Assembly: GCA_025934485.1 (NCBI GenBank)
Contig: JAICXX010000041.1
Span: 1 to 38,012 of the forward strand
Direction: 5' to 3'
Source of the DNA: Chitinophagaceae bacterium
Lineage (GTDB): Bacteria; Bacteroidota; Bacteroidia; Chitinophagales; Chitinophagaceae
DNA: 38,012 nt
The position numbers were made by a program, and so were the translations under genes. Under the pieces are notes generated by a model. That model had not been told where the DNA came from, did not search any database, and worked only from the letters and a program-made list of their open reading frames with translations. Of the stretch, positions 7,274 through 15,412 are shown one piece after another (the first letter of the stretch is position 1; each line of letters opens with the position of its first letter).

Positions 7274-7996
7274 ATGGAATACAATACCACGCGGAATCAC
7301 CTGATAATGCGTGAATATGGGCGACATATTCAAAAGATGATCGAATACCTGTTGACCCTGGAAGATAAGGAGAAAAGGCAGCGTAATGCGCACGCCGTGA
7401 TCGAGTTAATGGGTTTTCTGAATCCGCATCTCAAAAACGTCGAAGATTTTCGTCATAAACTGTGGGATCACTTGTTCCTGATCTCCGATTTCAAGCTGGA
7501 GGTAGCATCGCCCTATCCTATCCCGACCCGGGAGACGTTGCGGGCGCGGCCCCAGCCATTACGTTATCCCAAGCGTTATCCCAAGTTCTCACACCTGGGC
7601 AAGAACCTGGAGATAGTGATCAATAAGGCGTTGGCCGAAGAAAATCCGGACAAACGCGCCGGCTTTGCCAATGCGGTAGCTTATTACATGAAGCTGGCCT
7701 ATAGCAACTGGCATAAGGAGGCCGTTCACGACGATGCGATCCAGAGCGAGCTGACGAATCTAACTAACGGGCAGCTGGCATTCACGAATACGCCTTTTGT
7801 CAAGAGCTTCCAGCAGGAGAACATGCGGGGACGCGATAACCGGGATAACAGGGGGAACACCTTCGGAAACGAGAACCGCGAGAACCGCAACTACAGGAAA
7901 CAAAAGTTCCAGCAGCGGAATAACAATAACAACAACAATCGCAACGACCGGAATAACGATCGGGGCGGCAATAAATTCAAGAAGAAACGATATTAG
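7274..7996 (+). CDS. DUF4290 domain-containing protein
   Basis: Cytoplasmic protein of 240 aa of the Bacteroidota family DUF4290; function not established. Residues 1-175 form the conserved helical domain (MEYNTTRNHLIMREYGRHI, then AVIELMGFLNPHL and KLWDHLFLISDF). From about residue 185 the tail is low-complexity and basic, rich in Arg, Asn and Lys (RGRDNRDNRGN, a run of seven Asn, ending KFKKKRY). Such tails often bind nucleic acid, which is only an inference here. It is directly followed by murA with a 22-nt gap, an adjacency conserved in the phylum, so a role tied to envelope or cell-cycle control is possible. Confidence 0.9.
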   Translation: MEYNTTRNHLIMREYGRHIQKMIEYLLTLEDKEKRQRNAHAVIELMGFLNPHLKNVEDFRHKLWDHLFLISDFKLEVASPYPIPTRETLRARPQPLRYPKRYPKFSHLGKNLEIVINKALAEENPDKRAGFANAVAYYMKLAYSNWHKEAVHDDAIQSELTNLTNGQLAFTNTPFVKSFQQENMRGRDNRDNRGNTFGNENRENRNYRKQKFQQRNNNNNNNRNDRNNDRGGNKFKKKRY

Positions 7997-8018
7997 ACCA
8001 GAGCGACAAATCTAACGC

Positions 8019-9323
8019 GTGCATTCATTCGAAGTCATCGGCGGCAACAAGCTCACGGGGGACATTGTCCCGCAGGGAGCCAAAAATGAAGCCTTACAGA
8101 TCATCAGCGCCGTTTTGCTTACACCGGAGAAGGTAACCGTCTCCAATATTCCCGATATTCTGGATGTCAATCTGCTCATCGACCTTTTGGAAGAGATGGG
8201 AGTGAAGATCGATCGTCCGCAACGAGACACCTGTACGTTCCAGGCCGATGCCGTGGACATCGAATACCTGCGAAGTGAGGCCTATCGCAAGAAGAGCGGC
8301 CGGCTGAGAGGGTCGGTGATGGTGGCGGGCCCGATGCTGGCACGCTATCGCAAAGCATTTATCCCCAAGCCCGGCGGCGATAAAATCGGGCGCCGGCGGC
8401 TGGACACACATATCATTGGTTTCGAGAAACTGGGTGCCCAATTCCGTTATGAACAGGAAGAGGGGCTGTTCCATTTGGATGCGCCGAATCTCAAGGGCTG
8501 TTATCTGCTGCTGGACGAGCCGTCGGTCACCGGCACCGCGAATATCGTCATGGCTGCCGTCATGGCGGAAGGGACGACGACCATCTACAATGCCGCCTGT
8601 GAACCTTATATCCAGCAATTGTGCAAGATGCTCAACCGGATGGGTGCACGGATCAAAGGTATCGGCAGCAACATGCTGCATATCGAGGGTGTACCTTATC
8701 TTGGCGGCACCGGGCACAGGATGTTGCCGGATATGATCGAGATCGGCTCCTTTATCGGTCTCGCGGCTATGACGCAAAGCGCGATCACCATCAAAGACGC
8801 TTCTGTCGACCAGCTGGGTATTATCCCCGATAAGTTCCGGCAGCTGGGCATCCAACTGGAGATCCGCGGCGACGATATCTATATCCCCGAGCAGGAGATC
8901 TATGAGATCCAGAGTTTTCTCGACGGCTCGGTGCTTACGATCTATGATCATCCGTGGCCGGGTTTTACGCCGGATCTGCTGAGCATCGTCCTGGTGGTGG
9001 CCACGCAAGCCCGTGGCTCGGTGCTGATCCATCAAAAAATGTTCGAGAGCCGGCTATTCTTTGTCGACAAGCTCATCGATATGGGGGCGCAGATCATCTT
9101 ATGCGATCCGCATCGCGCCGCCGTTATCGGACTGGCGCGGGAGCAACGGCTGCGGGGGATCACCATGAGCAGCCCGGATATCAGGGCCGGTGTCGCCCTG
9201 CTGATCGCGGCGCTGAGCGCGGAGGGACGCAGCACCATTCAGAACATCGAGCAGATCGACCGGGGTTATCAGCACATTGATCATCGCCTCAGACAATTAG
9301 GCGCCCAAATCAACCGGATATGA
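8019..9323 (+). CDS. murA: UDP-N-acetylglucosamine 1-carboxyvinyltransferase
   Basis: Transfers enolpyruvate from PEP to UDP-GlcNAc, the first committed step of peptidoglycan synthesis, in the cytoplasm. The 434-aa length and motifs fit MurA: QGAKNEALQIISA at residues 19-31 with the catalytic KN pair, RGSVMVAGPMLARY, and SVTGTANIVMAAV. The start is GTG at 8019, directly preceding the conserved HSFEVIGGNKL. In the active-site loop the usual Cys of PGGCxIG is Asp121 (PGGDKIGRRRLD), codon 8379-8381. Asp here is known in naturally fosfomycin-resistant MurA of mycobacteria and chlamydiae. It overlaps gmk by 4 nt (ATGA), so the two are translationally coupled. Confidence 0.97.
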   Translation: MHSFEVIGGNKLTGDIVPQGAKNEALQIISAVLLTPEKVTVSNIPDILDVNLLIDLLEEMGVKIDRPQRDTCTFQADAVDIEYLRSEAYRKKSGRLRGSVMVAGPMLARYRKAFIPKPGGDKIGRRRLDTHIIGFEKLGAQFRYEQEEGLFHLDAPNLKGCYLLLDEPSVTGTANIVMAAVMAEGTTTIYNAACEPYIQQLCKMLNRMGARIKGIGSNMLHIEGVPYLGGTGHRMLPDMIEIGSFIGLAAMTQSAITIKDASVDQLGIIPDKFRQLGIQLEIRGDDIYIPEQEIYEIQSFLDGSVLTIYDHPWPGFTPDLLSIVLVVATQARGSVLIHQKMFESRLFFVDKLIDMGAQIILCDPHRAAVIGLAREQRLRGITMSSPDIRAGVALLIAALSAEGRSTIQNIEQIDRGYQHIDHRLRQLGAQINRI

Positions 9324-9892
9324 GCGACGAAAAGATCATCATCATCACGGCGCCATCCGGCGCCGGGAAGACCTCCATCACCCGATATCTGCTTGGGAAA
9401 TACCCCGACCGGCTGGCCTTTTCGGTCTCGGCGGCGACACGTAGTCCGCGGTCTTATGAAAAGGACGGGGAAGATTATTATTTTCTCCCGCTCGACAGTT
9501 TCAAACAAAAGATCCAGCATAACGACTTCGTGGAATGGGAAATGGTCTATGAGGGCAAGTATTACGGCACGCTAAAAAGCGAGCTGAACAGGATCTGGGC
9601 GGCCGGCAAGACGCCGCTGCTGGACATCGAGGTCAAGGGGGCCATTCACATCCGGGAGCAATATCCTGATTCGACGCTTGCACTTTTTATCGAACCACCT
9701 TCCGTGGATGAGCTGCGGCGCCGGCTGGAAGGGCGGGGCACGGAGACGGTGGAGAGCCTCATGGCCCGCGTAAACAAGGCTTCCTATGAGATCTCCTTCA
9801 AACATCATTTCGACAAGATCATCGTCAACGACGATCTGCGCAAGGCCTGCCAGGAAGCAGAGGCGGCCATTAAGGCGTTTGTGGGGTTCTAG
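9320..9892 (+). CDS. gmk: guanylate kinase
   Basis: Phosphorylates GMP (and dGMP) to GDP with ATP, essential for GTP and dGTP supply; cytoplasmic. Protein of 190 aa, standard length. The P-loop APSGAGKTS is at residues 11-19, followed by the GMP-binding SVSAATRSPR, the DGEDYYFL segment, FVEWEMVYEGKYYGT, and LLDIEVKGA. The lid region carries ELRRRLEGRGTE. The start codon overlaps the murA stop (ATGA at 9320-9323), indicating translational coupling in a DUF4290-murA-gmk operon. An 11-bp perfect inverted repeat lies just after the stop. Confidence 0.97.
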   Translation: MSDEKIIIITAPSGAGKTSITRYLLGKYPDRLAFSVSAATRSPRSYEKDGEDYYFLPLDSFKQKIQHNDFVEWEMVYEGKYYGTLKSELNRIWAAGKTPLLDIEVKGAIHIREQYPDSTLALFIEPPSVDELRRRLEGRGTETVESLMARVNKASYEISFKHHFDKIIVNDDLRKACQEAEAAIKAFVGF

Positions 9893-9897
9893 CCCTT

Positions 9898-9939
9898 TGC
9901 CGAAAATGTGCTAGTTTTCCGGGATGCTCATTTTCGGCA
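9898..9939. repeat. 11-bp perfect inverted repeat after gmk
   Basis: TGCCGAAAATG at 9898-9908 is the exact reverse complement of CATTTTCGGCA at 9929-9939, with a 20-nt loop. It starts six bases after the gmk stop codon. There is no T-run beyond either arm, so it is not a typical intrinsic terminator; it could be a 3' stabilising stem-loop or a protein-binding site. Confidence 0.7.
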
Positions 9940-9984
9940 CTCAAAAATCCCGAATTTTCCTGTAATTTTCGCCACTGGTATATT

Positions 9985-11262
9985 ATGATCAACACAAATA
10001 CCCTTATCGGGATCGTTATTGCGTGGCTGATGATCGCCTTTTTTGCAGGCATCGAAGTGGCGTTCCTGCGAGCCAACCGGCTGGCGATCGAGCTGAAGAA
10101 AAAGCAGGGACTCAGCAGCGGGTTGATCCTCTCCAATTTCATGGACAACCCGGGCCAGTTCATAGGGACGACGCTGGCAGGTTTCACGCTGTTCCTGGTG
10201 ATCTTCGGTTTGATGGTAGGTGAGACCTTCGAGCCTTTATGGAATATCCTGATCACAAAGATCCATATGCCCGGCAGCTATGTGAATGCTATCCGGCTTT
10301 TTGTCGAAACGCTGGTGGCGTCGCTGTTCATCCTCCTTTTCGGCGAATTCATCCCCAGGGCCTTGTTCCGCGCAAAAAGCGATTCGATGCTTTCATTCTT
10401 TGCGACGGCCATGGACGTCTTCCACCGGCTGCTTTCCCCGCTCATGGGGTTTTTTGTAGGTATCGCGCAATGGATACTGAAATACGTATTCAATGTACGG
10501 ATCGATGACCGGAAGGGCACCTTCTCCGGTACCGATCTGGATCATTTCCTGCAGCAAACCGGTGATACCCAGGAAGACGCCAAAGACCTCAACAAGAGCC
10601 TACTCGAAGCGGCAATGGCCCTTCCCAAAGTAAAAGTGCGGGAGTGCCTGGTCCCACGCAAGGAGATCGAGGGTATCGATATCGGTCTAACGATGGTGGA
10701 GGTGCGAAAAAAATTTGTCGAAACCCGGCGAAGTAAGCTCGTTGTCTATGACGGCAATCTGGATCATGTGACGGGCTATATCCATCAATTGGATCTTTTC
10801 AACGACCCGGGATCCATCAAAGCGATCCTGCATCCTATTCCGGCGGTGCCCGAGAGCATGAGCGCCACCGATCTGATCAACAAGTTTAGCCGGGAGCGGA
10901 AGAGCATTGCATGGGTAGTGGACGAATTCGGCGGTACGGCGGGTATTGTCACCATGGAAGACCTACTGGAAGAGATCTTCGGCGAGATCAGGGATGAATA
11001 CGACGTCGATGCCTTTGAAGAACGTAAGCTGTCCAACGACGAATACATCCTCAGCGGCCGGCTGGAACTGGACTATCTGAACCGTAAATACGGGTTCGAT
11101 CTCCCCGAGAACGAATCCGAGACCCTGAGTGGTTATATCATCAACCAACACGAGACCATTCCCCGCCTAAAGGACAGGATCATTATCGGTGACTACGAGT
11201 TCGAGATCCTGAATGTCAGCGACACCCGTATCGAGATGGTGCGGCTAAAAGTCCTGAAATAG
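9985..11262 (+). CDS. CNNM/HlyC-CorC family membrane protein (DUF21-CBS-transporter-associated domain)
   Basis: Inner-membrane protein of 425 aa. Residues about 1-170 form a DUF21 domain with four hydrophobic segments and the hallmark IAFFAGIEVAFLRANR and GEFIPRALFRAK. A CBS pair covers about 205-325 (VPRKEIEGIDIG, then WVVDEFGGTAGIVTMEDLLEEIFGEI split across the second CBS), and the CorC_HlyC domain ends the protein (about 335-425, LSGRLELDYLN). Relatives are called hemolysins historically, but the family is now linked to magnesium or other cation efflux and resistance; the ion here is not readable. It lies 92 nt after gmk on the same strand; a TAATTTTC element at 9963-9970 may drive it separately. 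Confidence 0.9.
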   Translation: MINTNTLIGIVIAWLMIAFFAGIEVAFLRANRLAIELKKKQGLSSGLILSNFMDNPGQFIGTTLAGFTLFLVIFGLMVGETFEPLWNILITKIHMPGSYVNAIRLFVETLVASLFILLFGEFIPRALFRAKSDSMLSFFATAMDVFHRLLSPLMGFFVGIAQWILKYVFNVRIDDRKGTFSGTDLDHFLQQTGDTQEDAKDLNKSLLEAAMALPKVKVRECLVPRKEIEGIDIGLTMVEVRKKFVETRRSKLVVYDGNLDHVTGYIHQLDLFNDPGSIKAILHPIPAVPESMSATDLINKFSRERKSIAWVVDEFGGTAGIVTMEDLLEEIFGEIRDEYDVDAFEERKLSNDEYILSGRLELDYLNRKYGFDLPENESETLSGYIINQHETIPRLKDRIIIGDYEFEILNVSDTRIEMVRLKVLK

Positions 11263-11642
11263 ACTGTCTTAACAATAGTTAATCCGTGGTTAACTGGTGG
11301 TTAAACAGCCGCCATTATTTTTCCATGCTGTTCTTTTTTGAGAATTTCGTTCTCGCAAGCCAACAACGAAAAAATCAAAATTTTTCATAGGTCAGTTAGG
11401 AGTAAACAATGCACTCTGTAATGGAGTGCTTGTTTTTTTTATATATACCCCATCCGCGCTCATTTCTTCAGTTATACGTATCATTTTTTCCCTTTTTTGG
11501 ACCAAATTTCCTGTCTTGAGAACCTTTGCTCGGTGTAAACACCTACGAATGCCTGGAAATTAGACTAATACGTTTTTGGTACTTTTTTCGTTAGTATCTT
11601 GATAGGAGATTGTCGATATTTGTTATCTGTAATCCCGATCCA
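11263..11642 (+). other. 380-nt intergenic region before the glycine-rich T9SS gene
   Basis: AT-rich gap. Seen in it: repeated GTTAA/GGTTAA sequences at about 11270-11305, a small hairpin GAGAA-TTTCG-TTCTC at 11340-11354, a strong terminator at 11404-11440, and T-rich sequence up to the next gene. No open frame with family-like content and no exact TAnnTTTG with a -33 box was found, so the promoter of the downstream gene is not located. Confidence 0.6.
11404..11440 (+). terminator. intrinsic terminator
   Basis: GCACTC (11411-11416) pairs with GAGTGC (11424-11429) across a 7-nt loop, extended by AAACAA against TTGTTT with one bulged base, and ends in an eight-T run. It probably ends the transcript of the CNNM gene 142 nt upstream, or of a short RNA starting in the gap. 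Confidence 0.8.
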
Positions 11643-13718
11643 ATGAAAGCAATGAACCCTAAACCCCGTCGCTGGTTGTTATTGTCGGTAGTGGTCCTAC
11701 AATTTGGTGTACCAGCCTTTTCGCAAACCTGTCCGGTAGCCGCCACGATAACTATTTCCACTTTTCCAAACACCTATTATCCGGCTACGCAAGCCAGCGC
11801 GCCGAGCGGTTCAAACACCATCACCTTGGGTCCTGCGGGTTATGGCACCGCTCAAATCAATTCAGGGGATGTCCTGCTGATCATTCAAATGCAGGGGGCT
11901 TATTTCACTTCTGTGAACAGTAGCTATTATGGAGATTCGACGGGTATTGGGAACGGCTATCGCAATGACGCGAACCTTCTTGCCGGAAATATGGAATTCG
12001 TCGTCGCAAGCAATTCAGTTCCAACTTCCGGGGGAACCCTGACCCTTAAGTCCAATCTCACCAACTCGTATAAGAATCAAGCATATAGCAGTAGTGGAAA
12101 TACCGGTCAGTATACTTACCAGGTCGTTCGTGTTCCGTTGTACTATGATCTTCGATTGGGGGCGACGATAAATGTTCCGACTTGGAACGGATCGACTGGC
12201 GGTGTATTGGTATTGGCCGCTACAGATTATCTCTATTTTAACATGCAGACGATAAACGGCGTCGGCGCCGGCTTTCGCGGTGGTGCGTCCAGGATGCTTT
12301 CAGGCGGGGCGGGTAGCGGCACGGACTATGTGAGTTTATCGACCGTAAATGCTAACGGAGGAAAAGGCGAAGGTTTGGCGGGTACACCCCGGTTTATCAA
12401 TAATGGTGGCACCTTGTTGGACAACGGTTCTGCGAACGAAGGTTACCCCAACGGCGCCGAGGCGCGGGGCGCCCCCGGCAATGCCGGCGGTGGCGGGACG
12501 GACTATGATCCCTCGAATAACGATCAGAATTCAGGTGGCGGCGGTGGCGGCAATGGCGGCGCCGGCGGCATAGGCGGTAATTCCTGGAGTTCCAACCAGG
12601 CCGTGGGCGGGATACTTGGGGCTGAATTTCTGCAACACGGTCCCAAACGCCTGGTGATGGGCGGCGGGGGCGGTGGAGGCACGACCAACAATGGTACCGG
12701 TGGCAACAATGGTATCTACAGTAGCGGTGTTGCCGGTGGAGGCATCGTGATCATTTATGCCGGAGCGATAAGCGGTAGTTCAAAGGGGACTATCAATGTC
12801 AACGGTGCCAGCGGATATACGAATGTGCAGAACGATGGCTCCGGCGGCGGCGGCGCGGGTGGCAGTGTCTTGATCTTTACACCCAATGCTGCATCGGACC
12901 TTAGCCAGCTCACTGTGACGGCCAATGGCGGCAATGGCGGCAGCAATAGCGGCAATGGCGCCATGCATGGTCCGGGCGGCGGCGGCGGTGGAGGTGTCAT
13001 CTATTCCAATCGAACTATCGGCTCGACAAGTATTACTGCGGGTTTCAGTGGCACAACGGCTAATAGCAGCAGCTATGGTTCGAGAGACGGTTCCGTCGGA
13101 AAAACTATTCAAAATATAAGCAGTTCGTCGGTATCTCCATTTCCGGTGTCCTGCACGTTACTCCCGGTAAACTTCCTGTCCTTTGGCGCGCAACTGTCCA
13201 ATGACAAAGTGGCCCTTAACTGGGTCGTCGAGTCGCAGACAGCTGTTAACTATGATGTGGAGCGGAGTTTCGACGGCAGTAGTTTCAACGCGATCGGCAG
13301 TCTTCCTGCCGATGCTAAGAATAATGTCTCTAACAGCTACTCGTATATCGATAACGATGCCACCTCACCTACCGGCACGTTTTACTATCGCATTGTGGAG
13401 AAAGACCTCACCGGCCAGGACTTTTATAGTACGGTGGTGGTGGTAAAGACCGCTAGTCCGGCAGCTGCCTCCGGCGTATACCCGAACCCTGCCAGGGAGT
13501 CGTTCACGCTGACATTCAACGCGACCGCTGCGGGCACGGTGAGCCTCAGGCTGTTCGATCTGAGCGGAAGGCTGATGTTGACCCAGCCGATCCAGGCGAG
13601 TACCGGGGTGAATGCGGTGACGGTCAATGGATTGGGAACCCTGCCGGAAGGCATGTATATCCTGCAGTGGTTCGATGGCCTGAGGCCGTATACCAGCAAG
13701 GTGCTGATCCGGCATTAA
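11643..13718 (+). CDS. large glycine-rich T9SS type A secreted protein
   Basis: Secreted protein of 691 aa. The signal peptide (MKAMNPKPRRWLLLSVVV to about AFSQ) starts at ATG 11643, or 11652. Residues about 25-195 are beta-rich (SGDVLLIIQMQGAYF). The central region, about 200-490, is dominated by Gly, Asn, Ser and Ala with Gly runs (GGGGGGNGGAGG, GGGGGGG, GPGGGGGGG), reading as a repetitive beta-helix or Gly-rich surface module with hydrophobic strand breaks (GGIVIIYAG, GGSVLIFTP). A segment at about 500-600 (LNWVVESQTAVNYDVERS, FYYRIVEKDLTG) resembles the fibronectin-like part of the cargo at 6046. The C-terminus is a type A T9SS sorting domain (GVYPNPARESF to YTSKVLIRH). Adhesin or structural surface role is a guess. 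It converges on the TPR gene with a 17-nt gap. Confidence 0.85.
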   Translation: MKAMNPKPRRWLLLSVVVLQFGVPAFSQTCPVAATITISTFPNTYYPATQASAPSGSNTITLGPAGYGTAQINSGDVLLIIQMQGAYFTSVNSSYYGDSTGIGNGYRNDANLLAGNMEFVVASNSVPTSGGTLTLKSNLTNSYKNQAYSSSGNTGQYTYQVVRVPLYYDLRLGATINVPTWNGSTGGVLVLAATDYLYFNMQTINGVGAGFRGGASRMLSGGAGSGTDYVSLSTVNANGGKGEGLAGTPRFINNGGTLLDNGSANEGYPNGAEARGAPGNAGGGGTDYDPSNNDQNSGGGGGGNGGAGGIGGNSWSSNQAVGGILGAEFLQHGPKRLVMGGGGGGGTTNNGTGGNNGIYSSGVAGGGIVIIYAGAISGSSKGTINVNGASGYTNVQNDGSGGGGAGGSVLIFTPNAASDLSQLTVTANGGNGGSNSGNGAMHGPGGGGGGGVIYSNRTIGSTSITAGFSGTTANSSSYGSRDGSVGKTIQNISSSSVSPFPVSCTLLPVNFLSFGAQLSNDKVALNWVVESQTAVNYDVERSFDGSSFNAIGSLPADAKNNVSNSYSYIDNDATSPTGTFYYRIVEKDLTGQDFYSTVVVVKTASPAAASGVYPNPARESFTLTFNATAAGTVSLRLFDLSGRLMLTQPIQASTGVNAVTVNGLGTLPEGMYILQWFDGLRPYTSKVLIRH

Positions 13719-13735
13719 AGCCAGTCCCGAAGCTG

Positions 13736-14260
13736 TTATTCGGCGGGACGGTCCTGCGCGGCCTTATGTTTTTGGAGGATCTCCGTTTTCATCTGGCAGC
13801 GTTCCATGTCCTGGCGATAGTCTTTGATCTTCTCGTCGTTCTGGCTGGCCAGAATAGCTTTTTCAAAATAGAAAACGGCCTTGTCGTATCGCTGCCGGAG
13901 CTCTTCGGCGAGGGCAAAGCGACCATAGACCCAGGATTTGTCGATGGTGCGGACGCGCAGACATTTCTCCAGGTGCTGCTGAAGCTCATCGAAGCGTTCC
14001 ATGTCCATCAACAGGGCGGCGATGTGAAAATAGGAGTGCGGGTATAAAGGATCGCATTTGACCGCCGTCTGAAAATGATTCTCCGCCTTGGCATAGTCGT
14101 CGAACTGGGTCTTATACAGCCAGCCCATGGAATTATGCGCGGGCGCGCTATCCGGCTCCTCGTAGAGGATGCTTTCGTATTTCTTAAAGGCCTCCGAATA
14201 ATTGTTATTCTTTATATCGGCCTCGGCGTCCAGATAAAGCTCTTCAGAATTTGCATTCAT
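13736..14260 (-). CDS. tetratricopeptide repeat protein
   Basis: Soluble helical protein of 174 aa with three to four TPR-like units: YLDAEADIKNNNYSEAFKKY (about 9-28), PAHNSMGWLYKTQFDDYAKA (40-59), PHSYFHIAALLMDMERFDEL (74-93) and WVYGRFALAEELRQRYDKAV (110-129). The pattern of small and aromatic residues at TPR positions is clear. No signal peptide is seen, so it likely acts in the cytoplasm as a protein-protein scaffold; partner unknown. It lies 37 nt after the deoxyhypusine-synthase-like gene on the same strand and is probably co-transcribed with it. The end converges on the T9SS gene. Confidence 0.85.
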   Translation of the reverse strand: MNANSEELYLDAEADIKNNNYSEAFKKYESILYEEPDSAPAHNSMGWLYKTQFDDYAKAENHFQTAVKCDPLYPHSYFHIAALLMDMERFDELQQHLEKCLRVRTIDKSWVYGRFALAEELRQRYDKAVFYFEKAILASQNDEKIKDYRQDMERCQMKTEILQKHKAAQDRPAE

Positions 14261-14297
14261 AGTTACTGGCGTTAGTCGTTAATGATCGCTGGCATTA

Positions 14298-15272
14298 TTA
14301 CCACCCCAATACCCACGCGAAGATCAGCGGGGCGACGATAGTGGCATCGCTTTCAACAATATATTTCGGGGTATGGATGTCCAATTTTCCCCAGGTGATC
14401 TTTTCATTCGGTACGGCGCCGGAATAAGACCCATAAGACGTGGTCGAATCCGAGATCTGGCAGAAATAGCTCCAGAAAGGCACATCATGCCATTCCAGGT
14501 CCTGGTACATCATGGGAACCACACAGATGGGGAAGTCCCCGGCGATGCCGCCGCCGATCTGGAAGAAGCCGACGCCCTTACCGCCGCTATTCTCCCGGTA
14601 CCAGGAGGCCAGCCAAGTCATGTATTCGATACCGTTTTTAACGGTCGACGCCTTGAGCTCGTTCTTGATCACATAGCTTGCAAAAATGTTGCCCGTGGTG
14701 CTGTCTTCCCAGCCCGGGACCACGATGGGGATGTTCTTTTCCGCCGCAGCAACGATCCAGCTGTTCTTCGGATCGATCTCATAGTATTGTTTGAGGTCGC
14801 CGGAAAGGACGACCTTATAGAGGAATTCGTGGGGAAAATACCGCTCACCTTTTGATTCGGCGTCTTTCCACACCTTCACCAGGTGCTTTTGCAGCCGGCG
14901 GAATGCCTCTTCTTCGGGGATACAGGTATCGGTGACCCGGTTGTAGTGGTTCTCCAGCAGGTTCCATTCGTCCTGGGGCGTGAGGTCCCGGTAGTTGGGT
15001 ACACGTTTATAGTGACTATGCGCGACGAGGTTCATCACATCCTCTTCCAGGTTGGCACCCGTACAGCTGATGATATCGACCTTACCCTGGCGGATCATTT
15101 CGGCAAAGGAGATACCGAGTTCCGCCGTACTCATCGCCCCTGCGAGGGTCACCATCATTTTGCCGCCTTCCAGCAGATGTTTTTCATACCCTTTTGCCGC
15201 ATCCATCAGGGCGGCTGCGTTGAAATGCCTGTAATGATGTTCGATGAATTGCGAAATAGGACCTTTGCTCAT
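14298..15272 (-). CDS. deoxyhypusine synthase family protein
   Basis: Protein of 324 aa of the deoxyhypusine synthase fold, which in eukaryotes moves the aminobutyl group of spermidine to eIF5A using NAD. Visible are MMVTLAGAMSTAELG (NAD-site loop), ISCTGANLEEDVMN, PIVVPGWEDSTTGNIFA, FFQIGGGIAGDF, and WGKL with Lys296, matching the covalent Lys of the family (WGK). Bacteria lack eIF5A, so the substrate must differ; related bacterial enzymes include homospermidine synthases and uncharacterised polyamine-linked proteins. The start at 15272 (MSKGPISQF) is chosen over 15359 because the upstream part is non-homologous and spans the terminator of the next gene. An exact -7 element, TAATTTTG, lies 20 nt upstream. 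It is followed by the TPR gene. Confidence 0.9.
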   Translation of the reverse strand: MSKGPISQFIEHHYRHFNAAALMDAAKGYEKHLLEGGKMMVTLAGAMSTAELGISFAEMIRQGKVDIISCTGANLEEDVMNLVAHSHYKRVPNYRDLTPQDEWNLLENHYNRVTDTCIPEEEAFRRLQKHLVKVWKDAESKGERYFPHEFLYKVVLSGDLKQYYEIDPKNSWIVAAAEKNIPIVVPGWEDSTTGNIFASYVIKNELKASTVKNGIEYMTWLASWYRENSGGKGVGFFQIGGGIAGDFPICVVPMMYQDLEWHDVPFWSYFCQISDSTTSYGSYSGAVPNEKITWGKLDIHTPKYIVESDATIVAPLIFAWVLGW

Positions 15273-15292
15273 GGTTGAATTCAATTGAATCG

Positions 15293-15300
15293 CAAAATTA
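15293..15300 (-). promoter_or_regulatory. -7 promoter element TAATTTTG before the deoxyhypusine-synthase-like gene
   Basis: Exact TAnnTTTG match on the minus strand, ending 20 nt before the ATG at 15272. No TTG stands at the usual spacing upstream, where the sequence is the T-run of the preceding terminator. Confidence 0.5.
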
Positions 15301-15326
15301 TCGAATATTTTCAAACTATTGCGACG

Positions 15327-15353
15327 AAAAAAGACCGCCCCTCCGGGGCGGTC
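15327..15353 (-). terminator. intrinsic terminator of the PepSY-like gene
   Basis: On the minus strand a 9-bp perfect stem (GACCGCCCC, loop GGA, GGGGCGGTC; plus-strand positions 15333-15353) is followed by six T (15332-15327). It lies 60 nt after the stop of the gene at 15413-15871. Confidence 0.92.
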
Positions 15354-15412
15354 CTCCAACTAAAAACTAACCGGCGAAACTGTTGTGGCCTCCGGCCATT
15401 TATATAGAGTAA

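Noticed and set aside
12755..13000. Proline-rich minus-strand frame
   Set aside because: It is the complement of the glycine codons in the T9SS protein.
13724..13749. Inverted repeat GTCCCG/CGGGAC between the convergent T9SS and TPR genes
   Set aside because: Only 6 bp with a 14-nt loop, no T-run on either side, and one arm lies inside the TPR gene.
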